From the NCBI GenBank assembly GCA_039621445.1, contig CP154955.1, positions 29,209,471 through 29,273,470 of the forward strand: a stretch of DNA of 64,000 nt. Reading direction: 5' to 3'. This document shows, in pieces, positions 21,242 to 33,535 of this stretch (position 1 is the first letter of the stretch; each line of letters begins with the position of its first letter). Under the pieces are notes generated by a model. It ran no database searches and was not told the origin of the DNA. It saw only the letters and a list, made by a program, of their open reading frames with translations. Made by a program: the position numbers and the translations under genes. The DNA is from Euglena gracilis. Lineage: Eukaryota > Euglenida > Euglenophyceae > Euglenales.

Positions 21242-21509
21242 ATGAGAAACCTTTCTTTCCCCCACACACCACCCCAACTCCCCACCCTCATTTTCTTGAA
21301 CGCAAAATGGCCTTTTTCATATGGGTGAAGACGTTAGCAACAGCAAGGTTTTTCCTAAAATGCACGCACGGACAAACACCTCTAACGTACGCATGCATAT
21401 GTGAGGCCAACAATTCTCTCCAAAAATCGTAACATGGGTATATATCTGGGTCGCATAATTTTTTGGAATAACGTGGGGGAACTTACTCACATACAATCTG
21501 TGTGTATAT

Positions 21510-21515
21510 TACATA

Positions 21516-21554
<39 letters not shown>

Positions 21555-21700
21555 GCGTCTGTGTGTATGTGTATGTGTATGTGTATGCGTATGTGTATGT
21601 GTATGTGTATGCGTATGCGTATGTGTATGTGTTATGTGTATGCATGTGTATATCTGCATGTATATGTAGATGAATGTGGATATGTATATGTGTGTATAAA
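21510..21700. repeat. (GTGTAT)n microsatellite
   Basis: TATGTG hexamers with TATGCG variants on both sides of a short break. Confidence 0.95.
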
Positions 21701-21877
21701 TGGACATTTTCTTAAAGTCATTTGAATTGAATTTCCTGTCATTCTATCTTGCTTTATTTTCCTTGAGGGGAATATTCATACATAATACTTCTGAAATACG
21801 CATAGATATACATATCAACATACATATGTATGAACGCGAACATATGCATGCACATGTACATGTACATACACATATAC

Positions 21878-22078
21878 GGCAAGTGTTAAGTTTAGTACCC
21901 CCCGGGGTGGAGTACTAAACTTGACACCAGGTTGGGCACGGGTCACTAACCCTAACCCTAACCCCTACCCTAACCCTAACCCTAACCCTGACCCTAACCC
22001 TAACCCTAATCTTAACCAGTGCCCAACCTGGTGTTAAGTTTAATACCCCCCGGGGGGTATTTAATTTAACACTCGCCA
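21878..22078. mobile_element. Hairpin-caged interstitial telomeric element
   Basis: Left arm: hairpin GTGTTAAGTTTAGTAC ... GTACTAAACTTGACAC (21883-21927), then CACCAGGTTGGGCAC. Centre (21946-22016): about eleven CCCTAA-type units with CCCCTA, CCCTGA and TCTTAA variants. Right arm: GTGCCCAACCTGGTG, then hairpin GTGTTAAGTTTAATACC ... GGTATTTAATTTAACAC (22031-22072). The two arms are near-perfect reverse complements of each other, and each is itself a hairpin. It sits between (TATGTG)n and (CACATA)n microsatellites. Confidence 0.75.
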
Positions 22079-22184
22079 CATTAACACATATGCATACACA
22101 AACACAGACATGAACAAAGACACAGACATAGACATTGGACATAGGCATAGACACAGACATAGACATATACATAGACATAGAAGG

Positions 22185-22322
<138 letters not shown>

Positions 22323-22485
22323 TATAAACACATGCACATGCGTATACACATTATTTATGCATATGGATGTGCATACATATGCATACATGTTCACATATAT
22401 GGGGTGAATTTAGGATATTGGTCATTTCACTCTTGCAGATTTTTCATTTTGAAATTCTTTCCTGTAACTCTCTTTGTTTAAGTCA

Positions 22486-22833
22486 TCATAAGAATGCAAA
22501 GAGAATACTGTTTATGTTCCTTATTTGGATCATTTTGTTTTTCCGTGGATTTAGCATTTTTTCAATTGAATTCTTTGTGAAAGCCTTTGGTGCAAGAACA
22601 GGGTTGTAATTTTGAATTAAAAGTTGTTTTTGCTGTTTTGGGGATTTCGTTATTGTCCCTTTAAATGATGTTGTATAAAGCTTGTAATTGTCTCCAAGGA
22701 TTTTAGGGCCACGAACAATTTTTTTTACAGGGGTCCATTTCCGGCTCTGGATGTTCTCTTTGAAGTTAAGAAGGTGTCCGACCTCCTCATCCTCATTCTT
22801 GAATCCCCCCCCCCTTTGTGGCTTCCCTATCAT
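22486..22833 (-). CDS. Open frame of 115 codons, unknown product
   Basis: Reads KNEDEEVGHLLNFKENIQSR, then KWTPVKKIVRGPKILGDNYK and LYTTSFKGTITKSPKQQKQL. It is a Lys/Asn-rich, charged, uninterrupted frame in AT-rich sequence. There are no confirmed splice sites, and it could be one exon of a longer gene or chance. Confidence 0.35.
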   Translation of the reverse strand: MIGKPQRGGGFKNEDEEVGHLLNFKENIQSRKWTPVKKIVRGPKILGDNYKLYTTSFKGTITKSPKQQKQLLIQNYNPVLAPKAFTKNSIEKMLNPRKNKMIQIRNINSILFAFL

Positions 22834-23786
22834 CCCTGGGAATGGGTTCTCTGCCCTTGTTACTGCGTATTGGGTGACGTGGCCAGCCCACTGGCCTGAG
22901 AACGAAGGCTTTGCAGAGTATGCTTACTCCGCTAATGAGGGCCATTGCTCCACATAAAGTTCTTTCGAGTTGGTTCTACATAAATACACGTCGGTTTCCC
23001 GTCATCTTTTGTTTGGTTCTGCCCCAAAAAGAGCGGGCTGAAGAAGGACTGCCCAGAACAAGGCCTCTCTGCGGGATCCATTTTTGAATCCCCACCAGAA
23101 ACGAAGCGGAATCCTTCGGAACAGGCTATTGCCCAGGGGTTTGCAGTATCCCCAAGGGGGTGGGGGTGGGCTGGACTGCAGCTAGTCCAATTCTGGCTAG
23201 TGGAAATCCTAGTGGACCCTGGCAGGGGGGTCTGATAGCAGGGCTAGATAGTGGAAAAGAATTTTTAGTGACCGATGCCAAGCGCCAAAGTTTTTTGGGA
23301 CCCCCAGTACTTGTCAAAGATGCCCATGTTTGGCATTTTTTTTGTATTTTTTTGGAACAAAATCAGCCGAAAAACCCATAAACACCCAATTTCCGCCTTG
23401 GCGCACAGTGCCAGAGGAAAATTTTCTCCAGTGAGGGGGGCCTCTGGACCCTGGGGTTTACCTAGTCACTTTTTTCCAGTGTCCAGCGCAATGGCTAGCC
23501 AGTCCTCCCCCCCCCCAGGCCCTTAATCAATAGCCTGCTTCGAAACGTCCATTCAAATGTCCTTTGCATTTTCTTTAACGATGTGTAGACCCAATTTGCA
23601 CCCTTTTGGGGGGGGTCATTTGGGGGGCATTACAGCCGGATTCCAGAGCATGTGTAACCCTAACCCTAACCCCAACCCTAACCCTAACCCCAACCCTAAC
23701 CCTAACCCTAACCGTGAGTGCCCAACGCATTTTGGCCATCCCCCCCCCCCTGGTGCGGGCGTCGGATAAGGGCTGCCTGCCCCCAG
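22834..23786. other. Intergenic with dispersed repeat and telomeric tract
   Basis: A repeat copy related to 4695-4815 lies at 23318-23420, and a CCCTAA tract at 23655-23713. I see nothing codable with splice support. Confidence 0.6.
23655..23713. repeat. Second interstitial telomeric tract
   Basis: Ten CCCTAA/CCCCAA units; CCCCAA variants recur every third unit at the start. The right flank GTGAGTGCCCAAC recalls the AGTGCCCAAC flank of the 22-kb element, but no hairpins enclose this copy. Confidence 0.9.
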
Positions 23787-24540
23787 GCATGCGCTTTCCT
23801 TATGATTCCACACGGTGAAAACTTTTGTAAATAAAACCAGCCGGGTGTGGTATGAAGTTTTGACTCACCTGATTTTAAAGAAAGAAATCAACACAATAAA
23901 ACTTTTTTTCGGGCTTTACCATGCCCACAGGAGCCATAATCTCCCAAAAGACACATTTTTCCATGACGCATTTTCCGACGACATTCTGGATATTTCATGG
24001 GTAATTTTCTAATCAGTGCCATCATTTTTTTTTGGGTTATAACACCTTTGTCCACCCTTGCACCCTTGCACCCTCTCATTTTTTGGTGGGGGGGGGGACA
24101 GAAGGGAAATGAGTAAGTAGTCTTTTGGCAAGTCGTCTTGGCAGTTACCGGATATTTCCAGTGATTTTCTGTCATTTTCAATGTATTTTGAAAGGTTTTT
24201 GATTCCCCCCAAAACTGCCCGTCACGACCCAAACTATTTTTGCTCCCTGACCAAGGAGAATCCCAGGAAATGCTGTGGTTGTCTTTCTCTTTTCTCTGGA
24301 TGGGTTCTGCACAGGACGGGAGGGGGGGGGTCCCCCACCTCCCTTATATTCAACCATGCCTCCATCGGCTCCTGCCCCCAACGCCCCAGCTGCTTCACCG
24401 TCACCAACGTGTGCCGTCGCATCATGGCGGACATTCAAACATTTCCAGCTTATGACCTGCACACCAAGTTCTTTCTTGACGTTATGACTGGCAAAGCGTA
24501 TGCCTCCCCAAGGAGAAGAACACGCCTTGACCCACTGCTG
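23787..24540 (+). CDS. Multi-exon candidate gene, unknown product
   Basis: Small exon 23787-23814 (after CTGCCTGCCCCCAG) reads MRFPYDSTR; exon 23931-24000 (after CATGCCCACAG) reads SHNLPKDTFFHDAFSDDILD then ISW|GTAATT. The join is in phase (CG+G). A further exon starts at 24390 after CCCCCAACGCCCCAG and reads CFTVTNVCRRIMADIQTFPA, YDLHTKFFLDVMTGKAYASP, RRRTRLDP; its end is unclear because it runs into a T tract. It needs a phase-2 partner, so one exon between 24001 and 24389 is missing from the model. No family recognised. Confidence 0.45.
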
Positions 24541-24599
24541 CTGTGCTTTTTTTTTTCTTTTTCAAAAAGAGAAGCACAATGTTGGTGACATGGGTGGAG

Positions 24600-25731
24600 A
24601 GGGTGGATGGATTGGTCCCCCCCCCGGATGTTTGGGCAGGCCGGGTGGGCACCCCCATGTCATGTGAAATCCATCTTGCATGACCACATAAAATCCATTA
24701 CCAGAAATCACGTAAATTGTGTAAAATTGCCTTCGTCACATTTAGAAAATGTTTGCCAGACAGTTTTTTCCCCCTGAAGTATTGATCCGAATCCTAGTTT
24801 ATTGTTTATTGTGAGGCCCCCTGGTTCCTTAGCATTGAACGTCGATGGCGATGGAATTTTGTGAAGGTGTGTGTACACACATGGGCAAGTGGTATTAAAA
24901 CTCCAGTTTTCAATGGGCAACTTCATTTGGGGGTAATTTGTGATGATCAAAAGTGGTTTGGGAAAAAATTGGCGGAATCAAATCTTGCCATCTCCTCCTC
25001 CTATTTTTCAATCTCTTTCTTCTTTTTCAATCATCAATCATATCAAAAAACTTCTCGGGTTCTCGGAGCTTTATATTTTCAATTGTTTCTAGACACTGGG
25101 GATTTCATCACTGTTGATGACACATTTTGCTTTGAATCATGATTGAAGTTTCCAATGAGTTGGTGTCACATGAGATTGTCACGTGACAGGCTTTCAGGCT
25201 TTTTTAAAAAATGAAAGTCTTCCAAACTTTTTTTTGCGTGTTTCTTTTCCATGGAATACGTCCATGTTTTTGCACATTTTTTGACAGAGACGACCAATTT
25301 TTCCCAATTTTTTCGCCAAACGTGACCAATAGTCCTAAATACACCAGGGGAAAGGCATTGTCGGCCTTGGCCGGCTGTGGTCAGCCGTGTGGTCGGAACC
25401 CCCACCTGTGGGGGTCCTGCAAATCACAGTCATTCCACAAGGAAATAAACAGGGAAGCAAATGACCAGGAACCAGGAAGGCATGAGGGGACAGGGCACAT
25501 TAAAGTGCATTGAGAGGACAATTACATTTCAGTTTTAAATCAAGTATGAGGCATTGTGCTTGACCACTGACTAGGTTAGAATGATTATTTTTCTTTGGTG
25601 GTGTTGTTGGCTCTTTTAGTTCCCCCTGGGTTTGTTTTTCCCCACCTTTTGTTGGTTTCTTTTGCATTGAGAGACAATTACAATTTCAGTAAATCAATTC
25701 TGAAGGCATTGTGCTTGCCCTGCCAGGTTAG
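24600..25731. other. No supported gene
   Basis: AT-rich sequence with scattered short open frames and no splice-supported chain. Confidence 0.5.
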
Positions 25732-25866
25732 CTGCTATCGGCGACGTGGATTCCAGCAAACAGGGAATTTCTCACACAGGGACCCTCTTCTGTGGGGTCT
25801 TGCCAGTGGCTTTTTCTCCGCTTCCAACGGGCTGTAGATTGGAATACTGACCTGGAAGACCTCTGA
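25732..25866 (+). CDS. Possible terminal exon, unknown product
   Basis: After GCCAGGTTAG it reads LLSATWIPANREFLTQGPSS then SCQWLFLRFQRAVDWNTDLE DL and TGA, 45 codons. Alternative frames are also partly open. It stands about 75 bp before the repeat complex. Confidence 0.3.
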   Translation: MLSATWIPANREFLTQGPSSVGSCQWLFLRFQRAVDWNTDLEDL

Positions 25867-25940
25867 AGTGAAACCTTGATCAGCTGAAAATTTCCAGTGG
25901 AAGTGTCCACTGGAATATATAAAGTGTATAGGGGGGGGTC

Positions 25941-26020
25941 GCTGAGCTCTTATCCCTTTATGGGTAAGAGCGAAGCTTATCGCTGAGCTCTTATCCCTTT
26001 ATGGGTAAGAGCGAAGCTTA
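25941..26020. repeat. Tandem 40-bp hairpin units carrying GCTGAGCTCTTA
   Basis: Two direct copies of CGCTGAGCTCTTATCCC, TTTAT, GGGTAAGAGCGAAGCTTA; CTCTTATCCC pairs with GGGTAAGAG. A single copy lies at 38708 in the palindrome centre. The GCTGAGCTCTTA core is shared with the composite-element terminus. Confidence 0.85.
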
Positions 26021-26069
26021 CCACTGGGGGAAACCCCCCCCCGACCCCCCCCCCCTCCCCCCCCCCCCT

Positions 26070-26816
26070 CGGGGCCACCTCGGGAACCGGCGGATTATCA
26101 CCATGATCCCGGCCCCGTTCCCGAAATTTTTTTTTTCAGTCGCGAGCGACTGGATTCCTAGTTTCCGAATCACCTGGATTTGACCCCCAACTCCCCGCCA
26201 GGCCCGAGTTATTCACGCGCGAAGGGGTCCAAACTGGGTAGGATTGGCCAACCCCCCCCCCCCTTTGGACTCTGCCATTTCGGCCAAAAAAATGTCAATT
26301 TTCAAAATATCTCCAAAATGAAGCAAAATCAAAGGAAATGTCCGGCGACCTAATTTGAAGCCCTTGGAACGCCCCATCTGCCGGTATTTTGATTTCCCCG
26401 CAACTCCCCGCCTGGCCCGAGATACGGCCGTTTTCGGCCCGGATGGCCGTTTTGTACACTTTTTCCACTGTCCGACTTAGCCGTTTTCAGCCAAAATTCG
26501 GCCAAAAATCAATAGTTTCAAAATTTTTCCAAAATGAAGCAAAATCAAAGGAAATGTCCGGAGACCTAAATTGAAGCCCTTGGAACACTCCATCTACCGG
26601 TATTTTGATTTCCCCGCAACTGTTCGCGTAGCCCGAGATACGGCTGTTTTTCAGCCGATTCTGGCCATTTTGTGCACTTTTTCCACTGGTGGACTTAGCC
26701 GTTTTCGGCCAAAAAAGGCGAAAAATATCGAAAAATTTTTTTTTACCCAAAACCATGCTTCTTGGCCTCCCGGACCCGGAAAAAGGGTTTTTGAGCCGAA
26801 AATGGGCGTTTTTCGA
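26070..26816 (+). repeat. 745-bp module, copy 1
   Basis: Runs from GGGGCCACCTCGGGAACC to GTTTTTCGACC. It contains ATTATCACCATGATCCCGG, CAGTCGCGAGCGACTGG, two internal ~200-bp sub-repeats starting AAATGAAGCAAAATCAAAGG, and at its end half a satellite unit (TTGGCCTCCCGGACCCGG). Confidence 0.9.
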
Positions 26817-27092
26817 CCATCATGGCCATCATGGCCATCATGACCCATCATGACCCATGATGCCCATCATGACCCATCATGACCCATGATGCCCATCATG
26901 CCCATCATGACCCTTGATGCCCATCATGACCCATGATGCCCATCATGACCCATGATGCCCATCATGACCCATGATGGCCATCATGACCCATGATGGCCAT
27001 CATGACCCATGATGGCCATCATGACCCATGATGGCCATCATGACCCATGATGGCCATCATGACCCATGATGGCCATCATGACCCATGATGGC
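26817..27092. repeat. CATCATGAC/CCATGATGG minisatellite, array 1
   Basis: An 18-bp near-palindromic unit with GGC and CCC variants, joined directly to the module at CGACC|ATCATGG. Confidence 0.95.
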
Positions 27093-27427
27093 TTCCTATT
27101 TACTTATTTACCCAACTCCCAATTTTTTTCCTTTCTTTCCCTTTCGCCCCAAATAAGATTCAAATCCTCCAAATACCATAACCTCACAAAACAACCCTAT
27201 CATTATAAAATTAAAAAAGAAATAAGAAAGAAAACAGTGTTAAATAACAATACAATTCAATAATTGTCCAACATTAAAAACAAACATCACAAATCAAAAA
27301 CTAAAAACAAGAATAAAACAATATAAGAATCAAAAAAAATAAAAACCATTCTCACCACAAAAACATAAAAAAAAAATAAGGAAAACTAAAAAAAAAAAAA
27401 AAACAAAAAAAAATACTCAGAAAAAAC
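27093..27427. other. AT-rich, G-poor insert between minisatellite and satellite
   Basis: About 330 bp almost lacking G on this strand, with A runs near its right end, unlike its GC-rich surroundings. No gene found; foreign or organellar origin is possible. Confidence 0.6.
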
Positions 27428-30400
27428 GACCCCGAAAAACCGTTTTTGAGCCGAAAATGAGCGTTTTTTCGACCCGCCAGCGCCCCGTTTTGGGCCGCCA
27501 ACCCATTGACTTTGGGTCAAAACCGGGTCAAAAAAGTCGAAAAAAATCGAAAAATTTTTTTTTGCCCGAAACGATGTTTTTTGGCCTCCCGGACCCGGAA
27601 AAACTGTTTTTGAGCCGAAAATGAGTGTTTTTCGACGGGCCAGCGCCCCGTTTTGGGCCGCCAACCCATTGATTTTGGGCCAAAACCGGGTCAAAAAAGT
27701 CGAAAAAATGGAAAATTTTTTTTTTGCCCGAAACGATGTTTTTTGGCCTCCCGGACCCGGAAAAACCGTTTTTGAGCCGAAAACGAGCGTTTTTCGACCC
27801 GCCGGCGCCCCGTTTTGGGCCGCCGACCCGTTGACTTTGGGTCAAAACCGGGTCAAAAAAGTCGAAAAAAACCGAAAATTTTTTTTTTGCCCAAAACGAT
27901 GTTTTTTGGCCTCCCGGACCCGGAAAAACTGTTTTTGAGCCGAAAATGAGCGTTTTTCGACCCGCCGGCGCCCCGTTTTGGGCCGCCGACCCATTGACTT
28001 TGGGTCAAAACCGGGTCAAAAAAGTCGAAAAAAATCGAAAAAATTTTTTTTGCCCGAAACGATGTTTTTTGGCCTCCCGGACCCGGAAAAACTGTTTTTG
28101 AGCCGAAAATGAGTGTTTTTCGACGGGCCAGCGCCCCGTTTTGGGCCGCCAACCCATTGACTTTGGGTCAAAACCGGGTCAAAAAAGTCGAAAAAAATCG
28201 AAAATTTTTTTTGCCCGAAACGATGTTTTTTGGCCTCCCGGACCCGGAAAAACCGTTTTTGAGCCGAAAACGAGCGTTTTTCGACCCGCCGGCGCCCCGT
28301 TTTGGGCCGCCGACCCATTGACTTTGGGTCAAAACCGGGTCAAAAAAGTCGAAAAAATGGAAATTTTTTTTTGCCCGAAACGATGTTTTTTGGCCTCCCG
28401 GACCCGGAAAAACTGTTTTTGAGCCGAAAATGAGCGTTTTTCGACCCGCCAGCGCCCCGTTTTGGGCCGCCAACCCATTGACTTTGGGTCAAAACCGGGT
28501 CAAAAAAGTCGAAAAAAATCGAAAAAAATTTTTTTGCCCGAAACGATGTTTTTTGGCCTCCCGGACCCGGAAAAACCTGTTTTGGAGCCGAAAATGAGCG
28601 TTTTTCGACCCGCGTGGGCTGCCAACCCATTAACTTTGGGTCAAAACCGGGTCAAAAAAGTCGAAAAAATGGAAAAAATTTTTTTGCCCAAAACGATGTT
28701 TTTTGGCCTCCCGGACCCGGAAAAACTGTTTTTGAGCCGAAAATGAGTGTTTTTCGACGGGCCAGCGCCCCGTTTTGGGCCGCCAACCCATTGACTTTGG
28801 GTCAAAACCGGGTCAAAAAAGTCGAAAAAAATCGAAAAAAATTTTTTTGCCCGAAACGATGTTTTTTGGCCTCCCGGACCCGGAAAAACTGTTTTTGAGC
28901 CGAAAATGAGCGTTTTTCGACCCGCCGGCGCCCCGTTTTGGGCCGCCGACCCATTGACTTTGGGTCAAAACCGGGTCAAAAAAGTCGAAAAAAATCGAAA
29001 AAAATTTTTTTGCCCAAAACGATGTTTTGTGGCCTCCCGGACCCGGAAAAACTGTTTTTGAGCCGAAAACGAGCGTTTTTCGACCCGCCAGCGCCCCGTT
29101 TTGGGCCGCCAACCCATTGACTTTGGGTCAAAACCGGGTCAAAAAAGTCGAAAAAAATCGAAAAAAATTTTTTTGCCCAAAACGATGTTTTTTGGCCTCC
29201 CGGACCCGGAAAAACTGTTTTTGAGCCGAAAATGAGCGTTTTTCGACCCGCCAGCGCCCCGTTTTGGGCCGCCAACCCATTGACTTTGGGTCAAAACCGG
29301 GTCAAAAAAGTCGAAAAAAATCGAAAAAAATTTTTTTGCCCAAAACGATGTTTTTTGGCCTCCCGGACCCGGAAAAACTGTTTTTGAGCCGAAAATGAGC
29401 GTTTTTCGACCCGCCAGCGCCCCGTTTTGGGCGACCAACCCATTGACTTTGGGCCAAAACCGGGTCAAAAAGTCGAAAAAAATCGAAAAAATTTTTTTTG
29501 CCCAAAACGATGTTTTTTGGCCTCCCGGCCCCGGAAAACTGTTTTTGAGCCGAAAATGAGCGTTTTTCGACCCGCCAGCGCCCCGTTTTGGGCCGCCAAC
29601 CCATTGACTTTGGGTCAAAACCGGGTCAAAAAAGTCGAAAAAAATCGAAAAATTTTTTTTTGCCCATAACTATGTTTTGGGGCGCCCGGACCGGGCAAAA
29701 AGGAAACATTTTCGGCTCAAAAAAGTTTTTCCGGGTCCGGGAAAAAAAAAAAAAGGAAAAATTTTCCATTTTTTGAGCCAAAAATGAGCGTTTTTCGACC
29801 CGCCAGCGCCCTGTTTTGGGCCGCCAACCCATTGACTTTGGGTCAAACCCGGGTCAAAAAAGTCGAAAAAAATCGAAAAAATTTTTTGCCCGAAACGCTG
29901 TTTTTTGGCCTCCCGGACCCGGAAAAACTGTTTTTGAGCCGAAAATGAGCGTTTTTCGACCCGCCAGCGCCCCGTTTTGGGCCGCCAACCCATTGACTTT
30001 GGGTCAAAACCGGGTCAAAAAAGTCGAAAAAAATCGAAAAAAATTTTTTTTGCCCAAAACGATGTTTTTTGGCTTCCCGGACCCGAAAAAAGTGTTTTTT
30101 GAGTCGAAAGTGAGCGTTTTTCGACCTGCCATTTTGGGCCGCCAACCCATTGACTTTGGGTCAAAACTGGGTAAAAAAATCGGAAAAAATCGAATAAATT
30201 TTTTGCCCGAAACGATGTTTTTTTGGCCTCCGGGACCCGAAAAAACGGTTTTTTGAGCCGAAAAAGAGCGTTTTTCGACCCGCCGGCGCCCCGTTTTGGG
30301 CCGCCGACCCGTTGACTTTGGGTCAAAACCGGGTCAAAAAAGTCGAAAAAAATCGAAAAAATTTTTTTTGCCCAAAACGATGTTTTTTGGCCTCCCGGAC

Positions 30401-33400
30401 CCGGAAAAACTGTTTTTGAGCCGAAAATGAGCGTTTTTCGACCCGCCAGCGCCCCGTTTTGGGCCGCCAACCCATTGACTTTGGGTCAAAACCGGGTCAA
30501 AAAAGTCGAAAAAAATCGAAAATTTTTTTGCCCAAAACGATGTTTTTTGGCCTCCCGGACCCGGAAAAACTGTTTTTGAGCCGAAAATGAGCGTTTTTCG
30601 ACCCGCCAGCGCCCCGTTTTGGGCCGCCAACCCATTGACTTTGGGTCAAAACCGGGTCAAAAAAGTCGAAAAAAATCGAAAAAAATTTTTTTTGCCCAAA
30701 ACGATGTTTTTTGGCCTCCCGGACCCGGAAAAACTGTTTTTGAGCCGAAAATGAGCGTTTTTCGACCCGCCAGCGCCCCGTTTTGGGCCGCCAACCCATT
30801 GACTTTGGGTCAAAACCGGGTCAAAAAAGTCGAAAAAAATCGAAAATTTTTTTTTTGCCCAAAACGATGTTTTTTGGCCTCCCGGACCCGGAAAAACTGT
30901 TTTTGAGCCGAAAATGAGCGTTTTTCGACCCGCCAGCGCCCCGTTTTGGGCCGCCAACCCATTGACTTTGGGTCAAAACCGGGTCAAAAAAGTCGAAAAA
31001 ATGGAAAATTTTTTTTTTGCCCGAAACGATGTTTTTTGGCCTCCCGGACGAAAAAAACCGTTTTGAGCCAAATATGAGCGTTTTTCGACCTGCCAGCGCC
31101 CCGTTTTGGGCCGCCAACCCATTGACTTTGGGTCAAAACCGGGTCAAAAAAGTCGAAAAAAATCGAAAAAATTTTTTTCCCAAAACGATGTTTTTTGGCC
31201 TCCCGGACCCGGAAAAACTGTTTTTGAGCCGAAAATGAGCGTTTTTCGACCCGCCAGCGCCCCGTTTTGGGCCGCCAACCCATTGACTTTGGGTCAAAAC
31301 CGGGTCAAAAAAGTCGAAAAAATGGAAAATTTTTTTTTTGCCCGAAACGATGTTTTTTGGCCTCCCGGACCCGGAAAAACTGTTTTTGAGCCGAAAATGA
31401 GCGTTTTTCGACCCGCCGGCGCCCCGTTTTGGGCCGCCGACCCATTGACTTTTGGGTAAAAACCGGGCAAAAAAAGTGAAAAAAATCGGAAAAATTTTTT
31501 TTTGCCCAAAACGATGTTTTTTGGCCTCCCGGACCCGGAAAAACTGTTTTTGAGCCGAAAATGAGCGTTTTTCGACCCGCCAGCGCCCCGTTTTGGGCCG
31601 CCAACCCATTGACTTTGGGTCAAAACCGGGTCAAAAAAGTCGAAAAAAATCGAAAAAAATTTTTTTGCCCAAAACGATGTTTTTTGGCCTCCCGGACCCG
31701 GAAAAACTGTTTTTGAGCCGAAAATGAGCGTTTTTCGACCCGCCAGCGCCCCGTTTTGGGCCGCCAACCCATTGACTTTGGGTCAAAACCGGGTCAAAAA
31801 AGTCGAAAAAAATCGAAAAAAAATTTTTTGCCCGAAACGATGTTTTTTGGCCTCCCGGACCCGGAAAAACTGTTTTTGAGCCGAAAATGAGCGTTTTTCG
31901 ACCCGCCAGCGCCCCGTTTTGGCCCGCCAACCCTTTAATTTTGGGCCAAACCCGGTTAAAAAAATTCAAAAAAATGGAAAAATTTTTTTTTGCCCGAAAC
32001 GATGTTTTTTGGCCTCCCGGACCCGGAAAAACCGTTTTTGAGCCGAAAACGAGCGTTTTTCGACCCGCCGGCGCCCCGTTTTGGGCCCCCCGCCCCTTTG
32101 ACTTTGTTTCAAACCCGGGTCAAAAAAGTCGAAAAAAATCGAAAAATTTTTTTTTGCCCAAAACGATGTTTTTGGGCCTCCCGGACCCGGCCGGAAAAAC
32201 TGTTTTTGAGCCGAAAATGAGCGTTTTTCGACCCGCCAGCGTCCCGTTTTGGGCCGCCAACCCATTGACTTTGTGTCAAAACCGGGTCAAAAAAGTCGAA
32301 AAAAATCGAAAAAAATTTTTTTTGCCCAAAACGATGTTTTTTTGGCCTCCCGGACCCGGAAAAACTGTTTTTGAGCCGAAAATGAGCGTTTTTCGACCCG
32401 CCAGCGCCCCGTTTTGGGCCGCCAACCCATTGACTTTGGGTCAAAACCGGGTCAAAAAAGTCGAAAAAATCGAAAATTTTTTTTTGCCCGAAACGATGTT
32501 TTTTGGCCTCCCGGACCCGGAAAAACTGTTTTTGAGCCGAAAATGAGCGTTTTTCGACCCGCCAGCGCCCCGTTTTAGGCCGCCGACCAATTGACTTTGG
32601 GTCAAAACCGGGTCAAAAAAGTCGAAAAAAATCGAAAAATTTTTTTTTGCCCGAAACGATGTTTTTTGGCCTACCGGACCTAAAAAAACTGTTTTTTAGC
32701 CGAAAATGAGCGTTTTTCGACCCGCCAGCGCCCCGTTTTGGGCCGCCAACCCATTGACTTTGGGTCAAAACCGGGTCAAAAAAGTCGAAAAAAATCGGAA
32801 AACTTTTTTTTTTGCCCAAAACGATGTTTTTTGGCCTCCCGGACCCGGAAAAACTGTTTTTGAGCCGAAAACGAGCGTTTTTCGACCCGCCAGCGCCCCG
32901 TTTTGGGCCGCCGACCCATTGACTTTGGGTCAAAACCGGGTCAAAAAAAGTCGAAAAAAAGCGAAAAAAATTTTTTTTTTTTTAAACGATGTTTTTTTTC
33001 CTCTCGGACCCGGAAAAACTGTTTTGAGCCGAAAATCGAGCGTTTTTCGACCCGCCAGCGCCCCGTTTTGGGCCCCAACCCATTGACTTTGGGGGTCAAA
33101 AAAAGTCGAAAAAAATCGAAAAAATTTTTTTGCCCGAAACGATGTTTTTTGGCCTCCCGGACCCGGAAAAACTGTTTTTGAGCCGAAAATGAGCGTTTTT
33201 CGACCCGCCAGCGCCCCGTTTTGGGCCGCCAACCCATTGACTTTGGGCCAAAACCGGGTCAAAAAAGTCGAAAAAAGTCGAAAAAAAAATTTTTTTTTTG
33301 CCCAAAACGATGTTTTTTGGCCTCCCGGACCCGGAAAAACTGTTTTTGAGCCGAAAATGAGCGTTTTTCGACCCGCCAGCGCCCCGTTTTGGGCCGCCGA

Positions 33401-33499
33401 CCCATTGACTTTGGGTCAAAACCGGGTCAAAAAAGTCGAAAAAAATCGAAAAAATTTTTTTGCCCGAAACATGTTTTTTGGCCTCCCGGACCCGGAAAA
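27428..33499. repeat. 163-bp satellite array A
   Basis: About 37 tandem units. Signature blocks: GGCCTCCCGGACCCGGAAAA, GAGCCGAAAATGAGCG, TTCGACCCGCCAGCGCCCCG, GGGCCGCCAACCCATTGAC, TTTGGGTCAAAACCGGGTCA, AAAAGTCGAAAAAAATCG and a T run before GCCC(A/G)AAACGATG. Variant classes (CGACGGGCC; AACGAGCG; AAAATGGAAAA; GGCGCCCCG) recur. Because 163 is not a multiple of 3 the frame changes every unit, so the open frames crossing it are not genes. It ends abruptly beside the exon at 33536. Confidence 0.97.
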
Positions 33500-33535
33500 C
33501 ATTTGCAACATGTCCCCATTTTCCAAAACTTGCAC

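Noticed and set aside
21946-22016. A true chromosome end or telomere addition site
   Set aside because: The tract is short, degenerate, enclosed by inverted arms and followed by more than 40 kb of sequence with genes.
23616-23813. RVRVRV / LGLGLG / NPNPNP frames
   Set aside because: Translations of the telomeric tract.
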